Below, piece after piece: positions 36,149-45,170 of a DNA stretch of 64,000 bases. Source of the stretch: Alkalinema pantanalense (lineage in GTDB: Bacteria; Cyanobacteriota; Cyanobacteriia; Leptolyngbyales; Leptolyngbyaceae). Each line of letters starts with the position of its first letter. Position 1 is the first letter of the stretch. Both the position numbers and the translations under genes were made by a program. The notes below the pieces were generated by a model. The model did no database searches. It had not been told where the DNA came from and was given only the letters and a program-made list of their open reading frames with translations. The stretch spans positions 1-64,000 of the forward strand of contig NZ_JBLZFX010000018.1 in assembly GCF_050753345.1 (NCBI RefSeq). Reading direction: 5' to 3'.

Positions 36149-36463
36149 CTAGCCGTGGCTACCAACAGCAACGGGTTCAGCATCCTCCTCAGACTGCCGT
36201 AAGCTAGGGAAAAGGAAATGGTTCTCTTCAACGTACTGAGCCCCAAATAATCCTTTCTCTGCCCAGAAGTACCGATCGGTGGTATGCTCGTTACGTTTCA
36301 CTAAAAGCAGGGCGGGGGGAAGAATGCCTTCAGCATGAATGAACCTGCGAGCTGCGGTAACGGGTTTATCGTCACCACAGTCAATGCTAAATTGAGGCAC
36401 GCTTTCCAGGATTCTACGCCCTTCTTGACGTCGCCGACTCTTACGCTTGCGTCTCCTTGCCAA
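36149..36463 (-). CDS. DUF3155 protein
   Basis: 104 residues. A very basic start, 'MARRRKRKSRRRQEGRRILE', is followed by 'GDDKPVTAARRFIHAEGILP' and 'RYFWAEKGLFGAQYVEENHF', which I recognise as the cyanobacteria-specific DUF3155 family. The basic N-terminus suggests nucleic-acid contact, but no function is established. Length and sequence appear normal. It has its own terminator. Confidence 0.85.
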   Translation of the reverse strand: MARRRKRKSRRRQEGRRILESVPQFSIDCGDDKPVTAARRFIHAEGILPPALLLVKRNEHTTDRYFWAEKGLFGAQYVEENHFLFPSLRQSEEDAEPVAVGSHG

Positions 36464-36769
36464 ACCCTCTACCTCCTTATCCTAGCTGCCAAGTTGTAGT
36501 ACTTGTTACAAAACCGTCGAAAGTATATCGACTTGAGCCTAAAATTTCAACTTCTTTTAATCCATCTATACAAAAGCTGATTGTTCGCGAAATGGCCGTT
36601 GCGATGGCACATATCTTTTCCCTGTAAGCTTACGCTGTTCTTAAGAACTGATACGAAGTGTAACAGAGGTTACAAAATATGAATTCAGCCAATACCTTTA
36701 AATTACTGGTTACAAATACTTAAGTCAATCCATTTCTGTTAAGAATTTAGGTTCGATCGGGTTAACTTC
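36464..36769. other. Intergenic region between divergent genes
   Basis: About 300 bases, AT-rich, with the promoters of the DUF3155 gene and the sensor kinase. No repeat, hairpin or small gene stands out. Confidence 0.4.
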
Positions 36770-38149
36770 ATGCTAATGCCAGCCAGCGCGGAATTTGTAG
36801 CGATTTGTCAGTCTCAGTTGCTGCTGCTGACCCAGTCTTTGGGCATCACCTTGGGAGCCGTCTATTTGGCGGAGGACTGGGCCGGGGGAGATACCCCTAA
36901 GTTAGTTGCGATCGCAGCAGTTCCAAGCCTAGAGGCAGCAACAGCAACTTTGCAGCGGTTAGCGCACACTTCCAGCGATTTGGGGTCACCATTACCGCCT
37001 TCGCTAGCCGGGCAGGATCTATCTCCCGAAGAAACGAACCGCCTGAGCCAACAGCCTCCTCAGCCCGCCCTAAGTTCCCCTCAGCCCCCTTTAGACGACT
37101 TGCTGGCAAATCATGTCTCTTTGACCACCTTGCACCCTCACCAACTGGTACTGCCCCTCGTCCATGATGAAATTGTGCTAGGTTTTCTCGTCACTGAGCG
37201 AAATGATCGCCCTTGGCTGGAAATAGAACAGCAAAAACTTGAGCCGGTTGCCAATACCTTGACCTTAGCCTGTGTGGTGGATCAACGGGCACAATGGCTA
37301 GATTATCAACAAAGACAGCAATTACATCACCGCCAACATCGCCAAGAGGTGATGGATAACTTGATCCACCAGTTTCGCAACCCTCTGACGGCATTACGCA
37401 CCTTTGGTAAGCTTTTGCTCAAACGGCTGGCTACGACGGATGGCAACCGCGATGTGGCGGCCAGTATTGTGCGAGAAAGCGATCGCTTACAGGAGCTCTT
37501 AAAACAGTTGGAAGGGGCCATAGAACCACCGGAAGTCGTCGAGGTGGCATTACCACCTGCGATGGGTTCTTCCTTGATGCTTAGCCCTGCAACAGTGGAG
37601 GATAGGCCGGAGCCTATGTGGGACGTACTCGGCACCGGTGGCCTCCAAGTGGAAACCTGTTCTGTAGAGAGCATTCTGGAACCACTTCTGCTGTCTGCCC
37701 AAGCCATCGCCCAGGACAAAAATCAAACTTTCCAAGTAGACATCGCAAAGTCTTTACCTTGGGTGAAGGTCGATCGATCTGCCCTGCGAGAAGTGTCCAG
37801 CAATCTCATCGATAACGCCATCAAGTACACCCCCGCCGGGGGCACAATCCACGTTCGAGTTACGCAGGAAGCCCAACAGATAGCCTTCCGGGTGAGTGAT
37901 AATGGCCCTGGCATTCCACCAGAGGACTTACCTCACTTATTTGAGCGGCACTATCGCGGGATCCAAGCCCATACCGAAGTCCCAGGCACGGGATTAGGAC
38001 TTGCGATCGCCCAAGAATTAATTCATCAAATGAATGGCCAAATCCAGGTCTTTAGTCCACCTCAGCCGGAAGGATGGATATCCCAAGACCTGGATCAAGT
38101 CCCCGTCCACGGAACAACACTATTGGTCATATTACCGATCGTGGTGTAA
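36770..38149 (+). CDS. Cytoplasmic sensor histidine kinase with GAF-like input
   Basis: 459 residues with no membrane helix. The first 180 residues look like a GAF-type sensor ('VYLAEDWAGGDTPKLVAIAA', 'LPLVHDEIVLGFLVTERNDR') with a Pro/Gln-rich insert at about residues 85-110. The dimerisation helix has 'VMDNLIHQFRNPLTALRTFG' (His near 203). The ATPase domain shows the N box 'NLIDNAIKYTPAGG', G1 'DNGPGIPPEDLPHLFERHYR' and G2 'GTGLGLAIAQELIHQMNG'. H-Q-F-R-N-P-L replaces the commoner H-E-L-R-T-P-L. No response regulator is adjacent, so the partner is unknown. Confidence 0.88.
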   Translation: MLMPASAEFVAICQSQLLLLTQSLGITLGAVYLAEDWAGGDTPKLVAIAAVPSLEAATATLQRLAHTSSDLGSPLPPSLAGQDLSPEETNRLSQQPPQPALSSPQPPLDDLLANHVSLTTLHPHQLVLPLVHDEIVLGFLVTERNDRPWLEIEQQKLEPVANTLTLACVVDQRAQWLDYQQRQQLHHRQHRQEVMDNLIHQFRNPLTALRTFGKLLLKRLATTDGNRDVAASIVRESDRLQELLKQLEGAIEPPEVVEVALPPAMGSSLMLSPATVEDRPEPMWDVLGTGGLQVETCSVESILEPLLLSAQAIAQDKNQTFQVDIAKSLPWVKVDRSALREVSSNLIDNAIKYTPAGGTIHVRVTQEAQQIAFRVSDNGPGIPPEDLPHLFERHYRGIQAHTEVPGTGLGLAIAQELIHQMNGQIQVFSPPQPEGWISQDLDQVPVHGTTLLVILPIVV

Positions 38150-38195
38150 AAAATCGTGGACGGGTTGCCTGGACAGTTAGATTGCTTCTGAATCT

Positions 38196-39431
38196 CTATT
38201 GAGGAAGAATTAAATCTTGACTCAGTTCTAGATTGAGATCAGTATTCGGCTTGATGGAGATTAACTCAACCTTATCTCCACCTAGGGTCACCCCAGCAAT
38301 CGCACCGACCCCTGCGCCAGTCAGAACTTCCCAAGCTTTAATGTTGCGATCGCCCGTCACTGCAGCAATTCCGGCAGCCGCAGCCGCACCCAAGGCCGCA
38401 TCTTTAACAATCGTGCCAGCGCTGGCTCCTTTCCGTACCACTTCCATCTCCGTGATTTTCTCAGAGCTAGCACTGAGCGCCATGCGGGTTCCATTGGCCA
38501 TGACCAGTTCCTTAGAGATAAACTGCGCTGCACCGTCGGAAACCACGAGCTGACCTTCCACTTGACTGCCAGCAGGAATAATCACTTTTCCACTGCTGGT
38601 GACAATATTCTGAGCAACAGTAACGGTCAGGTTAGAGGGCTGGGGTTCATTTTTCCCCAAGAGAATCCGATCGGCCTGGTCATAGCGCACAGGAATGGAG
38701 GTTCCAGCAGCAATCCGAATTTGTTGGGGGGTGGGGCGATAACCCACGATATAGGGCGAGGAGATCGTCGCCGTTTGTCCCGTGGTGTTGAGGGCTTGGT
38801 AAATGAAGGCTGCGACTTCGGCGCGAGTAGCGACGCGGTTAGGATTAAGTTGATTAATATCGGGATAGTTGACGACCATACTGCGAGTAGTGGCAGCAGC
38901 AACACTCGATCGAGCGTAATTGGGAATGCTATCACCATCTCGATAGGTTTGCAGAACGGTATCAGGATTGTCGGGACTAGTGTAACGTAAACCGTTGGAT
39001 AGAGAGACGATCGCTTGGGCCCGAGGAATGTTTTCATTCGGACGAAATTCTCCACTGGGATAACCCGCTAAAAAGCCAGTGGTGTAAGCATTTTGGATGG
39101 CTTGATAGCCCCAATAGGAAGTTGAAACATCGGTAAAGGCAGTCGTTCCTCGAACGGAGGGTGCATTGAATGCCTTGCGAATCATGGCAGCAAATTGCGC
39201 CCGAGTCACTGCCTCATTAGGCCGAAACGACCCATCGGGAAACCCCTTAATAACATCTCTGGTAGCCAGCTCTTGAATAAAGCCAGCAGCCCAATAATCA
39301 TTAGACACATCCGAAAATGCAATGGAATTTTGGGCATGGACCGACTGCACCTGAAGCATGGGAGCCGTTACACCAACCACCAGACCGAGAGCTAAAGACA
39401 GAGAAATACCGGATTGAAGAGAGCGAAGCAT
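38196..39431 (-). CDS. SLH-domain envelope protein
   Basis: 411 residues. A long signal peptide ('LSLALGLVVGVTAP...VHAQ') ends near residue 33. Three SLH motifs follow: 'AFSDVSNDYWAAGFIQELAT' with 'GFPDGSFRPNEAVTRAQFAA'; 'AFTDVSTSYWGYQAIQNAYT' with 'GYPSGEFRPNENIPRAQAIV'; and a weaker third with 'NPNRVATRAEVAAFIYQALN' near 195. The C-terminal 190 residues hold 'VIIPAGSQVEGQLVVSDGAA' and an Ala/Gly-rich stretch, a beta domain seen after SLH repeats in cyanobacteria. SLH domains bind pyruvylated cell-wall polymers. It probably bridges cell wall and outer membrane. Confidence 0.9.
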   Translation of the reverse strand: MLRSLQSGISLSLALGLVVGVTAPMLQVQSVHAQNSIAFSDVSNDYWAAGFIQELATRDVIKGFPDGSFRPNEAVTRAQFAAMIRKAFNAPSVRGTTAFTDVSTSYWGYQAIQNAYTTGFLAGYPSGEFRPNENIPRAQAIVSLSNGLRYTSPDNPDTVLQTYRDGDSIPNYARSSVAAATTRSMVVNYPDINQLNPNRVATRAEVAAFIYQALNTTGQTATISSPYIVGYRPTPQQIRIAAGTSIPVRYDQADRILLGKNEPQPSNLTVTVAQNIVTSSGKVIIPAGSQVEGQLVVSDGAAQFISKELVMANGTRMALSASSEKITEMEVVRKGASAGTIVKDAALGAAAAAGIAAVTGDRNIKAWEVLTGAGVGAIAGVTLGGDKVELISIKPNTDLNLELSQDLILPQ

Positions 39432-40030
39432 ATTTAGTTAACTCGTTGAACACTGCATTTACTCCCTTGGACGGGGGGAACCTGACCAAGTTGCTTAACC
39501 TAGGCCACTTTGATAACTGGTTCAACTCTTCATTTTTTATGTATTAAAAAACACACTAGCATCTACGTGTTTTCAAGGAGGTAGTCATTTTTGTTTCCGA
39601 TCGTCATTTATACGATCGAATAACCGCTTCAACCCACTGCTACCAAAGGATTGTCTAGCCTTTCTGTAAGGATCTATTAAAGCTCCAGTAAAGATGATGA
39701 AAATACGGATATCGCCCTCAACCGTTGGTTTTATACTGGATTTAACTAGAGAAAATTGTGAGTGAGTGAAAACCCTGTCTCAGGAATTATGCGGTTCTAA
39801 CTTGTGTTCTCTTCATGTCAGGGTGCTACGGGATTGATGTTTGCTAATTCAAAAACTGAATTGAACTGGGAAAAATCATGGCGAGAATCCGAAAAGACCG
39901 GATGGGTCTGGATAGAGTAACCAGTGCTGGATGATCTGTTCTCCCAAGGAACCATTCCAGCGATTGTTTTTCGTCAGCCATTGAGGTTACCCAACCTAAC
40001 GCGACCCTTTAGGCCCTGTCTACACTCAGC

Positions 40031-40063
40031 ACTCAATCTGTACTCAATCTGTACTCAATCTGT
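40031..40063. repeat. 11-bp tandem repeat, three copies
   Basis: ACTCAATCTGT three times without change. Confidence 0.85.
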
Positions 40064-40089
40064 CATCCATACTGTAGTCGCTATCTATA

Positions 40090-40196
40090 GGTTACGCACT
40101 TATAGGCTATACACCTGATCGATCAAACAGTTATAGGCTGCACATTTACAGGTTATGCATTTGTAGATTGCATATTTGTAGATTGCACATTTGTCC
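40090..40196. repeat. Degenerate tandem repeat cluster
   Basis: Five to six related units of about 17-22 bp built on TATAGGCT(G/A)CACATTTG and TTTGTAGATTGCA. The last two, TGCATATTTGTAGAT and TGCACATTTGTCCAC, are closest to each other. Confidence 0.6.
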
Positions 40197-40390
40197 ACGG
40201 GTGATGCCCGATTGACACGGGCGCTGACTGATTGACACGAATCCTTTCTCTTCGTGCCTGTACATCAGTCCTTTGGCATTCATTGAACTTTACAGGTTGA
40301 ACTTTACAGGTTGCGCTTTCAATGCCTTTTGCACTTTACAGTTTGTGTACTGAATTTCTGGAGTTCCCCCGCTCAGTTTAGGCTAGACCC

Positions 40391-40879
40391 ATGCTTTACC
40401 CCACGCGTTCTGTAACCGCCCATCTTTATGGTAGTGATCGTCACTGCTTAAATGCTCTGCCAACCCGGATTGAAACGCTCACTGAATTAGATATAGAAGT
40501 TCTGGATGCCTTGGGAATTCGCGGCTTGGTACTCGATTTGGATCAGAATTGGAGCGGTTCTCTCGATCGATCAGCCTCCCCTCAGGTGCGCAACTGGTTT
40601 CTCAAAGCTCAAGCAACAGGACTGCAACTCTTTGCCCTAGTCAATGAGGTCAATTCTGACCATCACTGGAGTCAGCCCCTGAATCTGCCAATTATTTACA
40701 CCGCCAATCGTGCGTTGTTGTGGGTATTTCGCGAAGCCGTAACTTGTATGAATTTGACGGCTAAACAGGTGGTCATTATTAGCGATCGTCTCCCTTCAAT
40801 CTGGTTAGATGCTTGGCTATCGGGTTGTGCTCCTGTGCAATTAGAGTCAGTCAGTCAGCCAAATTCCCTCCATGGGTGA
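40391..40879 (+). CDS. YqeG-like HAD protein that has lost catalytic motifs
   Basis: 162 residues, close to normal YqeG length. The frame matches the HAD IIIA phosphatase fold: 'LTELDIEVLDALGIRGLVLD' leads into motif I, which reads D-L-D-Q-N-W instead of D-L-D-N-T-(L/V). Motif II is 'LFALVNE' where S/T-N is expected; the motif III K-P reads R-A ('NRALLWVFREAVTCM'), and G-D-x-x-x-T-D reads 'ISDRLPSIWLD'. So the fold is probably kept, but phosphatase activity is doubtful. It lies just upstream of a SphS-like kinase on the same strand, with a 150-base gap. Confidence 0.6.
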   Translation: MLYPTRSVTAHLYGSDRHCLNALPTRIETLTELDIEVLDALGIRGLVLDLDQNWSGSLDRSASPQVRNWFLKAQATGLQLFALVNEVNSDHHWSQPLNLPIIYTANRALLWVFREAVTCMNLTAKQVVIISDRLPSIWLDAWLSGCAPVQLESVSQPNSLHG

Positions 40880-41030
40880 TTGCATTCCCGATCGGCGACA
40901 AAGCCTATCTATCCAAAGCACCATGCCCTAGGAAACACGATCCCCCAGAAGGTATTCCAGCCATCTAGGCTCCTTTGACATCCTGGGCTACACTGAGGGC
41001 TAGATTATGGTTAATTACTCTTAAAATTCT

Positions 41031-42482
41031 TTGCTACACGTGTTTCTATTCTTTCTGGGGCTGTCGATCGGCCTGCTAGCACTCCTCCTTTACCGGGCAA
41101 GGCTGATGGCCAAGCTAGCTCAGTTAACTCGGGCCTACCAGTTAACTGATGCCAGTCTCAACTTATCCCTCACGTCCCAGATCACCCGAACGATGCAGCG
41201 CTATCATAACCGCTGCGATCGTCTCCGGCACAATGTGGCCGATCTCCAACAAATTATTAATGCCCTACCCATTGGCTATCTGCAAGTGGATGAGGAAAAT
41301 CAACTCACTTGGTGTAATCCTCAAGCATTAAGATTGCTGGAGATTGAACATTTTGATGGTTCCAGCCCGCGATTATTGCTAGAGCTAGTGCGATCCTACG
41401 ATTTAGATGCACTGGTCGATCAAGCAAGACATAAACAAAAAAGTTGTGTACGGGAATGGATATTTAATCCCGTCTCTGTGGATGTGGCTAACGTGCAAGT
41501 CAAGCAGAGTCGGCCTTTGCGGGGATATGCCTTTCCCCTCCAGGAAGATTGCGTGGCGGTAATTCTAGAAAATCGGGAAGAAGCGACCCTCTTAGCCCAG
41601 GAGCGCGATCGCTGGACATCGGATGTCGCCCACGAGCTACGCACCCCGTTGACCTCAATTCGCCTCGTAGCGGAAATGCTGCAATATCGGGTCGATGCCG
41701 ATTCACGGCAATGGATCGATCGCTTGCTGAAGGAGGTCATTCGCCTCAGCACCCTTGTGCAAGAAATCCTAGACCTCAGTCAACTGGAAGCCAACAAAAA
41801 TCGGCCCCTCAAGCTGAGCCAAGTGGATCTGCCCCAACTCATTCAATCGGCATGGCTCAGTTTAGAACCTATTTCTCGCACCAAAGGCATCGAACTTCAC
41901 TATCAAGGGCCAGAACGACTGATTGTCGAAGGAGATGAAAATCGCCTCCACCGCGTTTTGATTAATCTGCTGGACAATGGCATTAAATATACATTGCCCG
42001 ATCGCCCGATTCACGTTGTAGTTAGCCCTCTGCAAGCCCCTGCGCCCGTCCCCACCTGGGGGCCAGCTAATCCCAGCACGATCACCTGGGTACAAGTCGA
42101 TATTATTGACGGCGGGATGGGATTTCCAGAGATGGATCTCTCCGTCGTCTTTGAACGGTTTTATCGTGCCGATCCCTCACGAACTCGTCAATCCGTAGGA
42201 TCCCAGGTCGTCCATTCTGAACCCAGTGCCACCGGCTCGGCCCCTCCCCCCCTTCACCCATCATCGGCCCCAACGACTGAGCCAACAGCCCATGGCCCCT
42301 CTGTTTCAGAAGTCAATTTTCCGAATCCAGTGATCCAACCGTTCCAACCCAGCAGTGGCAGTGGCCTCGGACTGGCGATCGTCCGGCAGATTGTGGAAAT
42401 GCACCACGGCAACGTCACGGCCCAAAACCATCCTGATGGCGGCGCTTGGATTCAAATTAAACTGCCACAAAAGCAGACTTAA
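41031..42482 (+). CDS. SphS/PhoR-type membrane sensor histidine kinase
   Basis: 483 residues from TTG 41031; a GTG at 41040 is an alternative. An N-terminal membrane helix ('LFFLGLSIGLLALLLYRA') is followed by a linker and a PAS domain ('INALPIGYLQVDEENQLTWC'). The HisKA box is 'SDVAHELRTPLTSIRLVAEM' (His near 205). The ATPase domain has 'NLLDNGIKYTLPDRPIH', 'IDGGMGFPEMDLSVVFERFY' and 'SGSGLGLAIVRQIVEMHHGN', but a Pro/Ser/Thr-rich insert of about 60 residues (near 385-440) separates the F box from the G2 box. The architecture matches the phosphate sensor SphS; a SphR-like regulator lies 1.8 kb downstream. Confidence 0.8.
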   Translation: MLHVFLFFLGLSIGLLALLLYRARLMAKLAQLTRAYQLTDASLNLSLTSQITRTMQRYHNRCDRLRHNVADLQQIINALPIGYLQVDEENQLTWCNPQALRLLEIEHFDGSSPRLLLELVRSYDLDALVDQARHKQKSCVREWIFNPVSVDVANVQVKQSRPLRGYAFPLQEDCVAVILENREEATLLAQERDRWTSDVAHELRTPLTSIRLVAEMLQYRVDADSRQWIDRLLKEVIRLSTLVQEILDLSQLEANKNRPLKLSQVDLPQLIQSAWLSLEPISRTKGIELHYQGPERLIVEGDENRLHRVLINLLDNGIKYTLPDRPIHVVVSPLQAPAPVPTWGPANPSTITWVQVDIIDGGMGFPEMDLSVVFERFYRADPSRTRQSVGSQVVHSEPSATGSAPPPLHPSSAPTTEPTAHGPSVSEVNFPNPVIQPFQPSSGSGLGLAIVRQIVEMHHGNVTAQNHPDGGAWIQIKLPQKQT

Positions 42483-42694
42483 ACCGCAAACAAGATTGGC
42501 CCTTACAAATCCCTGGCCTGGGACGGACAATTCCCTGGGGTACCGAGTACTAGAGGTCACCTGACCGAGCAGGGAACAATGCGTTTTTGAGGACGCTCTG
42601 CCAGCGCAAACTGCCTTGAGGGGAAAAGTTCTCGATCGTTGCTGCGCAGCCCGCCGATCTAGCCGTACCAGGAATTCATCGAACTCACATCACG
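42483..42694. other. Short gap between convergent genes
   Basis: About 210 bases between the SphS-like kinase and the DUF2993 gene, both ending here. No clear terminator stem was found by eye. Confidence 0.35.
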
Positions 42695-43459
42695 TTATTG
42701 GGGACGCATTTGCACAAAGGTGGTTAGCCCTAAACCCCGATCGTCGGTTTGCAGTTGTAAAATCCGGGCTGTCATGTGGGATTGCTCTAAACGTTGTAAA
42801 TCTAGGCGTTGACTAATGCCCTGAGCGATCGCATCAACAACCGCTTTGGGAGCAGGTTGACCATTGAGGGTAAGAGTCGTTTGGGTCAATTGGAGGGTTT
42901 TTCCAGCAATTACTTGAATATTGGTTTCCGCCACAATTGCCAGACGATCGGGATAACCTTGCTCCGTCAGTTCCGTTTGCAACCGTACTCGCCCCTTTGG
43001 TAAGAAATTGACCTGCGGATTGACTAAATCATAACGAGCCACTTGATCTGCTTCTTCCGGTTGCAAAAAGCGAAAGCTCAGATTTTTAATCCGATTAGTA
43101 ACAGCAGGCGATCGCAACGCCCGGTTCAGATCAGCCTCAGTCAAAAAGAAATAAACACCCGCTTGGAGAGGTTTCGCTAATTTCGTGTTTAGACCTTTGA
43201 GAGTGACTGGATCCGTTTCTATTTCTAGTGTGTCTAGGCGCAGGCCCTCGATCGGAAACAGCCCCCGTCCCGCAATCCGTACTTTATTCACTTTGCCCTG
43301 CAAAATCTGATGGTTCGGTGCATTATCAATCCGCACCTCTAGTTGCTCCACCTGTTTAAACTGTTTACGGATCTGCTGCGCCGCCAAGCGATCGCCCACC
43401 ACGCCCACCGGTGACACTAGCCCTAACAGGATAGATAGCACAATCGTAAAGGGTTCCAT
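42695..43459 (-). CDS. DUF2993 (LmeA-like) exported lipid-binding protein
   Basis: 254 residues. A hydrophobic N-terminus ('FTIVLSILLGLVSPVGVVGD') looks like a signal or anchor. The body shows the DUF2993 pattern 'VEQLEVRIDNAPNHQILQGK', 'GLRLDTLEIETDPVTLKGLN' and 'QAGVYFFLTEADLNRALRSP', with alternating beta strands. Related actinobacterial LmeA proteins bind phosphoinositides; in cyanobacteria the role is unknown. It lies between a SphS-like kinase and a peroxiredoxin, on the opposite strand to both. Confidence 0.8.
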   Translation of the reverse strand: MEPFTIVLSILLGLVSPVGVVGDRLAAQQIRKQFKQVEQLEVRIDNAPNHQILQGKVNKVRIAGRGLFPIEGLRLDTLEIETDPVTLKGLNTKLAKPLQAGVYFFLTEADLNRALRSPAVTNRIKNLSFRFLQPEEADQVARYDLVNPQVNFLPKGRVRLQTELTEQGYPDRLAIVAETNIQVIAGKTLQLTQTTLTLNGQPAPKAVVDAIAQGISQRLDLQRLEQSHMTARILQLQTDDRGLGLTTFVQMRPQ

Positions 43460-43683
43460 AATAGTTCATCTCCTTGTAGGGTTAGGCGGGACTGAGGGAT
43501 TGATCTCAAAATTACACAGTTAAAACACGATCTGCGGGGGTGGGTTTGCCGAAATTGTTGGGTTTGCCGAATTGCTATAGCATAAACAGCGAGCACGCTT
43601 GTCAAGGCAAGTCCTGCAATTTCAGTTCTGCCATGCAAGCTTGGCAATTCTTGGCAATTCAAATTCTGCATTCAAGTTATCCT

Positions 43684-44145
43684 ATGACAATCAAAGTTGG
43701 CGATGCGATTCCCGCAGTGACCTTAAAGTCACAAACTGGAGACACGGTGAATCTCCAAAGTTTCATCGGCCAGAAATGTGTGGTGCTCTACTTCTATCCC
43801 AAGGACGACACCCCCGGCTGCACCAAAGAATCCTGCGGCTTTCGCGATAGCTATACCGCCTTCCAAGAGGCAGGGGCCGAGGTCATTGGCATTAGTGGGG
43901 ATAGTGTCAGTTCCCACCAGCAATTTGCCAGCAAGTATCAGTTGCCGTTTACCCTACTCAGTGACGAAGGCAATGCCGTCCGCAAAGCTTTCGGGGTGCC
44001 TTCGACCCTAGGGCTTTTGCCGGGACGGGTTACCTACGTCATCGATCGTCAAGGCATTGTGCGACATATTTTTAATTCCCAACTCAACTTCCAAGGCCAC
44101 ATTGATGAATCGTTAACTATTATTCAAGATTTGGCCAAAGCTTAA
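43684..44145 (+). CDS. bcp: Peroxiredoxin Q / BCP-type thiol peroxidase
   Basis: 153 residues from ATG 43684, which gives the normal Bcp start 'MTIKVGDAIPAVTLKSQTGD'; earlier in-frame codons add 48 unrelated residues. The active site is 'YFYPKDDTPGCTKESCGFRD', with the peroxidatic Cys near residue 47 and the resolving Cys five residues on, the alpha-2-Cys PrxQ arrangement. 'VIGISGDSVSSHQQFASKYQ' and 'FTLLSDEGNAVRKAFGVP' complete the family match. It reduces H2O2 and organic peroxides in the cytoplasm using thioredoxin. It is 131 bases upstream of a response regulator. Confidence 0.95.
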   Translation: MTIKVGDAIPAVTLKSQTGDTVNLQSFIGQKCVVLYFYPKDDTPGCTKESCGFRDSYTAFQEAGAEVIGISGDSVSSHQQFASKYQLPFTLLSDEGNAVRKAFGVPSTLGLLPGRVTYVIDRQGIVRHIFNSQLNFQGHIDESLTIIQDLAKA

Positions 44146-44276
44146 GCAGACAACCGTTCTTCCCCAAACAAGTTGGATCGAACCTTGGTTATCCGGGTTT
44201 GTTTGGGGGCGATCGATGCATAATATTTCTCAAATTGAGTGATAGGATTGTGCTGGCGTTACGCTGAAGTGGTCCC

Positions 44277-45032
44277 ATGAGTTTGGGTCGAGTTCTAATT
44301 ATCGAAGACGAAGAACTCATTCGTGAGACCGTCGCCTTAGCATTGACGGAAGAAGGCTATGAAGTCACCGTAGCGAGCGATGGCCGCGCAGCCTTGGAAA
44401 TTCTTCAGGCTTCAGCCCTCGTGGGTGCAGGTGGAAATGCTAACGTTTATGGGAATGCTAACCAGACAACGACTCGCGAACAGCCAGATTTAATTATTCT
44501 GGATTTAATGCTGCCCAATATCAACGGTCTAGATTTGTGTCGGTTGATTCGGCGACAGGGCAGTAGCATACCGATTTTGATGCTGAGTGCAAAGGGGACA
44601 GAAACCGATCGGGTCGTGGGCTTGGAAATTGGAGCCGATGACTACATGACGAAACCCTTTGGGATGCGGGAATTAGTGGCTCGGTGTCGAGCATTGCTCC
44701 GTCGGCAACAACAATTTCAACCTACGGTTCCCGACGACACCCTCGTCTTTCAAACCATTGTCATGTATCCCCAGGAATGTCGGGTACTGGTCAAGGGCCA
44801 AGAGGTTAACTTATCTCCTAAGGAATTCAAGTTATTGGAATTGTTCATGCGCCATCGTAAACGGGTTTGGTCGCGCGACCAGCTCCTCGAACGGATTTGG
44901 GGTCATGATTTCATTGGTGATAGTAAAACCGTTGATGTTCATATTCGCTGGTTGCGAGAAAAGCTAGAAAACGACCCCAGCAATCCAGAATATTTGGTGA
45001 CTGTGCGCGGGTTTGGTTACCGATTTGGTTAA
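44277..45032 (+). CDS. OmpR/PhoB-family response regulator (SphR-like)
   Basis: 251 residues. The receiver has 'VLIIEDEELIRETVALALTE' and the phosphoacceptor in 'PDLIILDLMLPNINGLDLCR', followed by 'MLSAKGTETDRVVGLEIGAD' and 'DYMTKPFGMRELVARCRALL'. The DNA-binding part ends 'KTVDVHIRWLREKLENDPSN' and 'TVRGFGYRFG', typical of PhoB/SphR proteins. Between helix 2 and strand 3 of the receiver is an insert of about 20 residues ('ALVGAGGNANVYGNANQTTT'), which includes a duplicated G-N-A-N and is not usual for the family. It is probably the partner of the SphS-like kinase 1.8 kb upstream; PHO boxes were not found by eye. Confidence 0.85.
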   Translation: MSLGRVLIIEDEELIRETVALALTEEGYEVTVASDGRAALEILQASALVGAGGNANVYGNANQTTTREQPDLIILDLMLPNINGLDLCRLIRRQGSSIPILMLSAKGTETDRVVGLEIGADDYMTKPFGMRELVARCRALLRRQQQFQPTVPDDTLVFQTIVMYPQECRVLVKGQEVNLSPKEFKLLELFMRHRKRVWSRDQLLERIWGHDFIGDSKTVDVHIRWLREKLENDPSNPEYLVTVRGFGYRFG

Positions 45033-45170
45033 TGGTTTTCTCAGTGAATAAATACCCATTCTATCGACGGCTCATTCGCTGATCCCCATCCTGTTCTGAC
45101 GATTTTTCTGAAAATCTTGACCCAAGGATGGGGCACTTACAATTTACTACTTTTTCCAGTCAAGTTCCCA

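Larger units (their letters stand above)
39432..40390. other. Long intergenic region with several tandem repeats
   Basis: About 960 bases without a supported gene. It holds ACTCAATCTGT three times (40031-40063), a cluster of degenerate TATAGGCTGCACATTTACAG-type units (about 40090-40196), TGATTGACACGGG twice near 40210-40240 and TTGAACTTTACAGG twice near 40285-40315. A 64-residue frame at 39924-40118 is made partly from these repeats and is not called. Confidence 0.5.
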
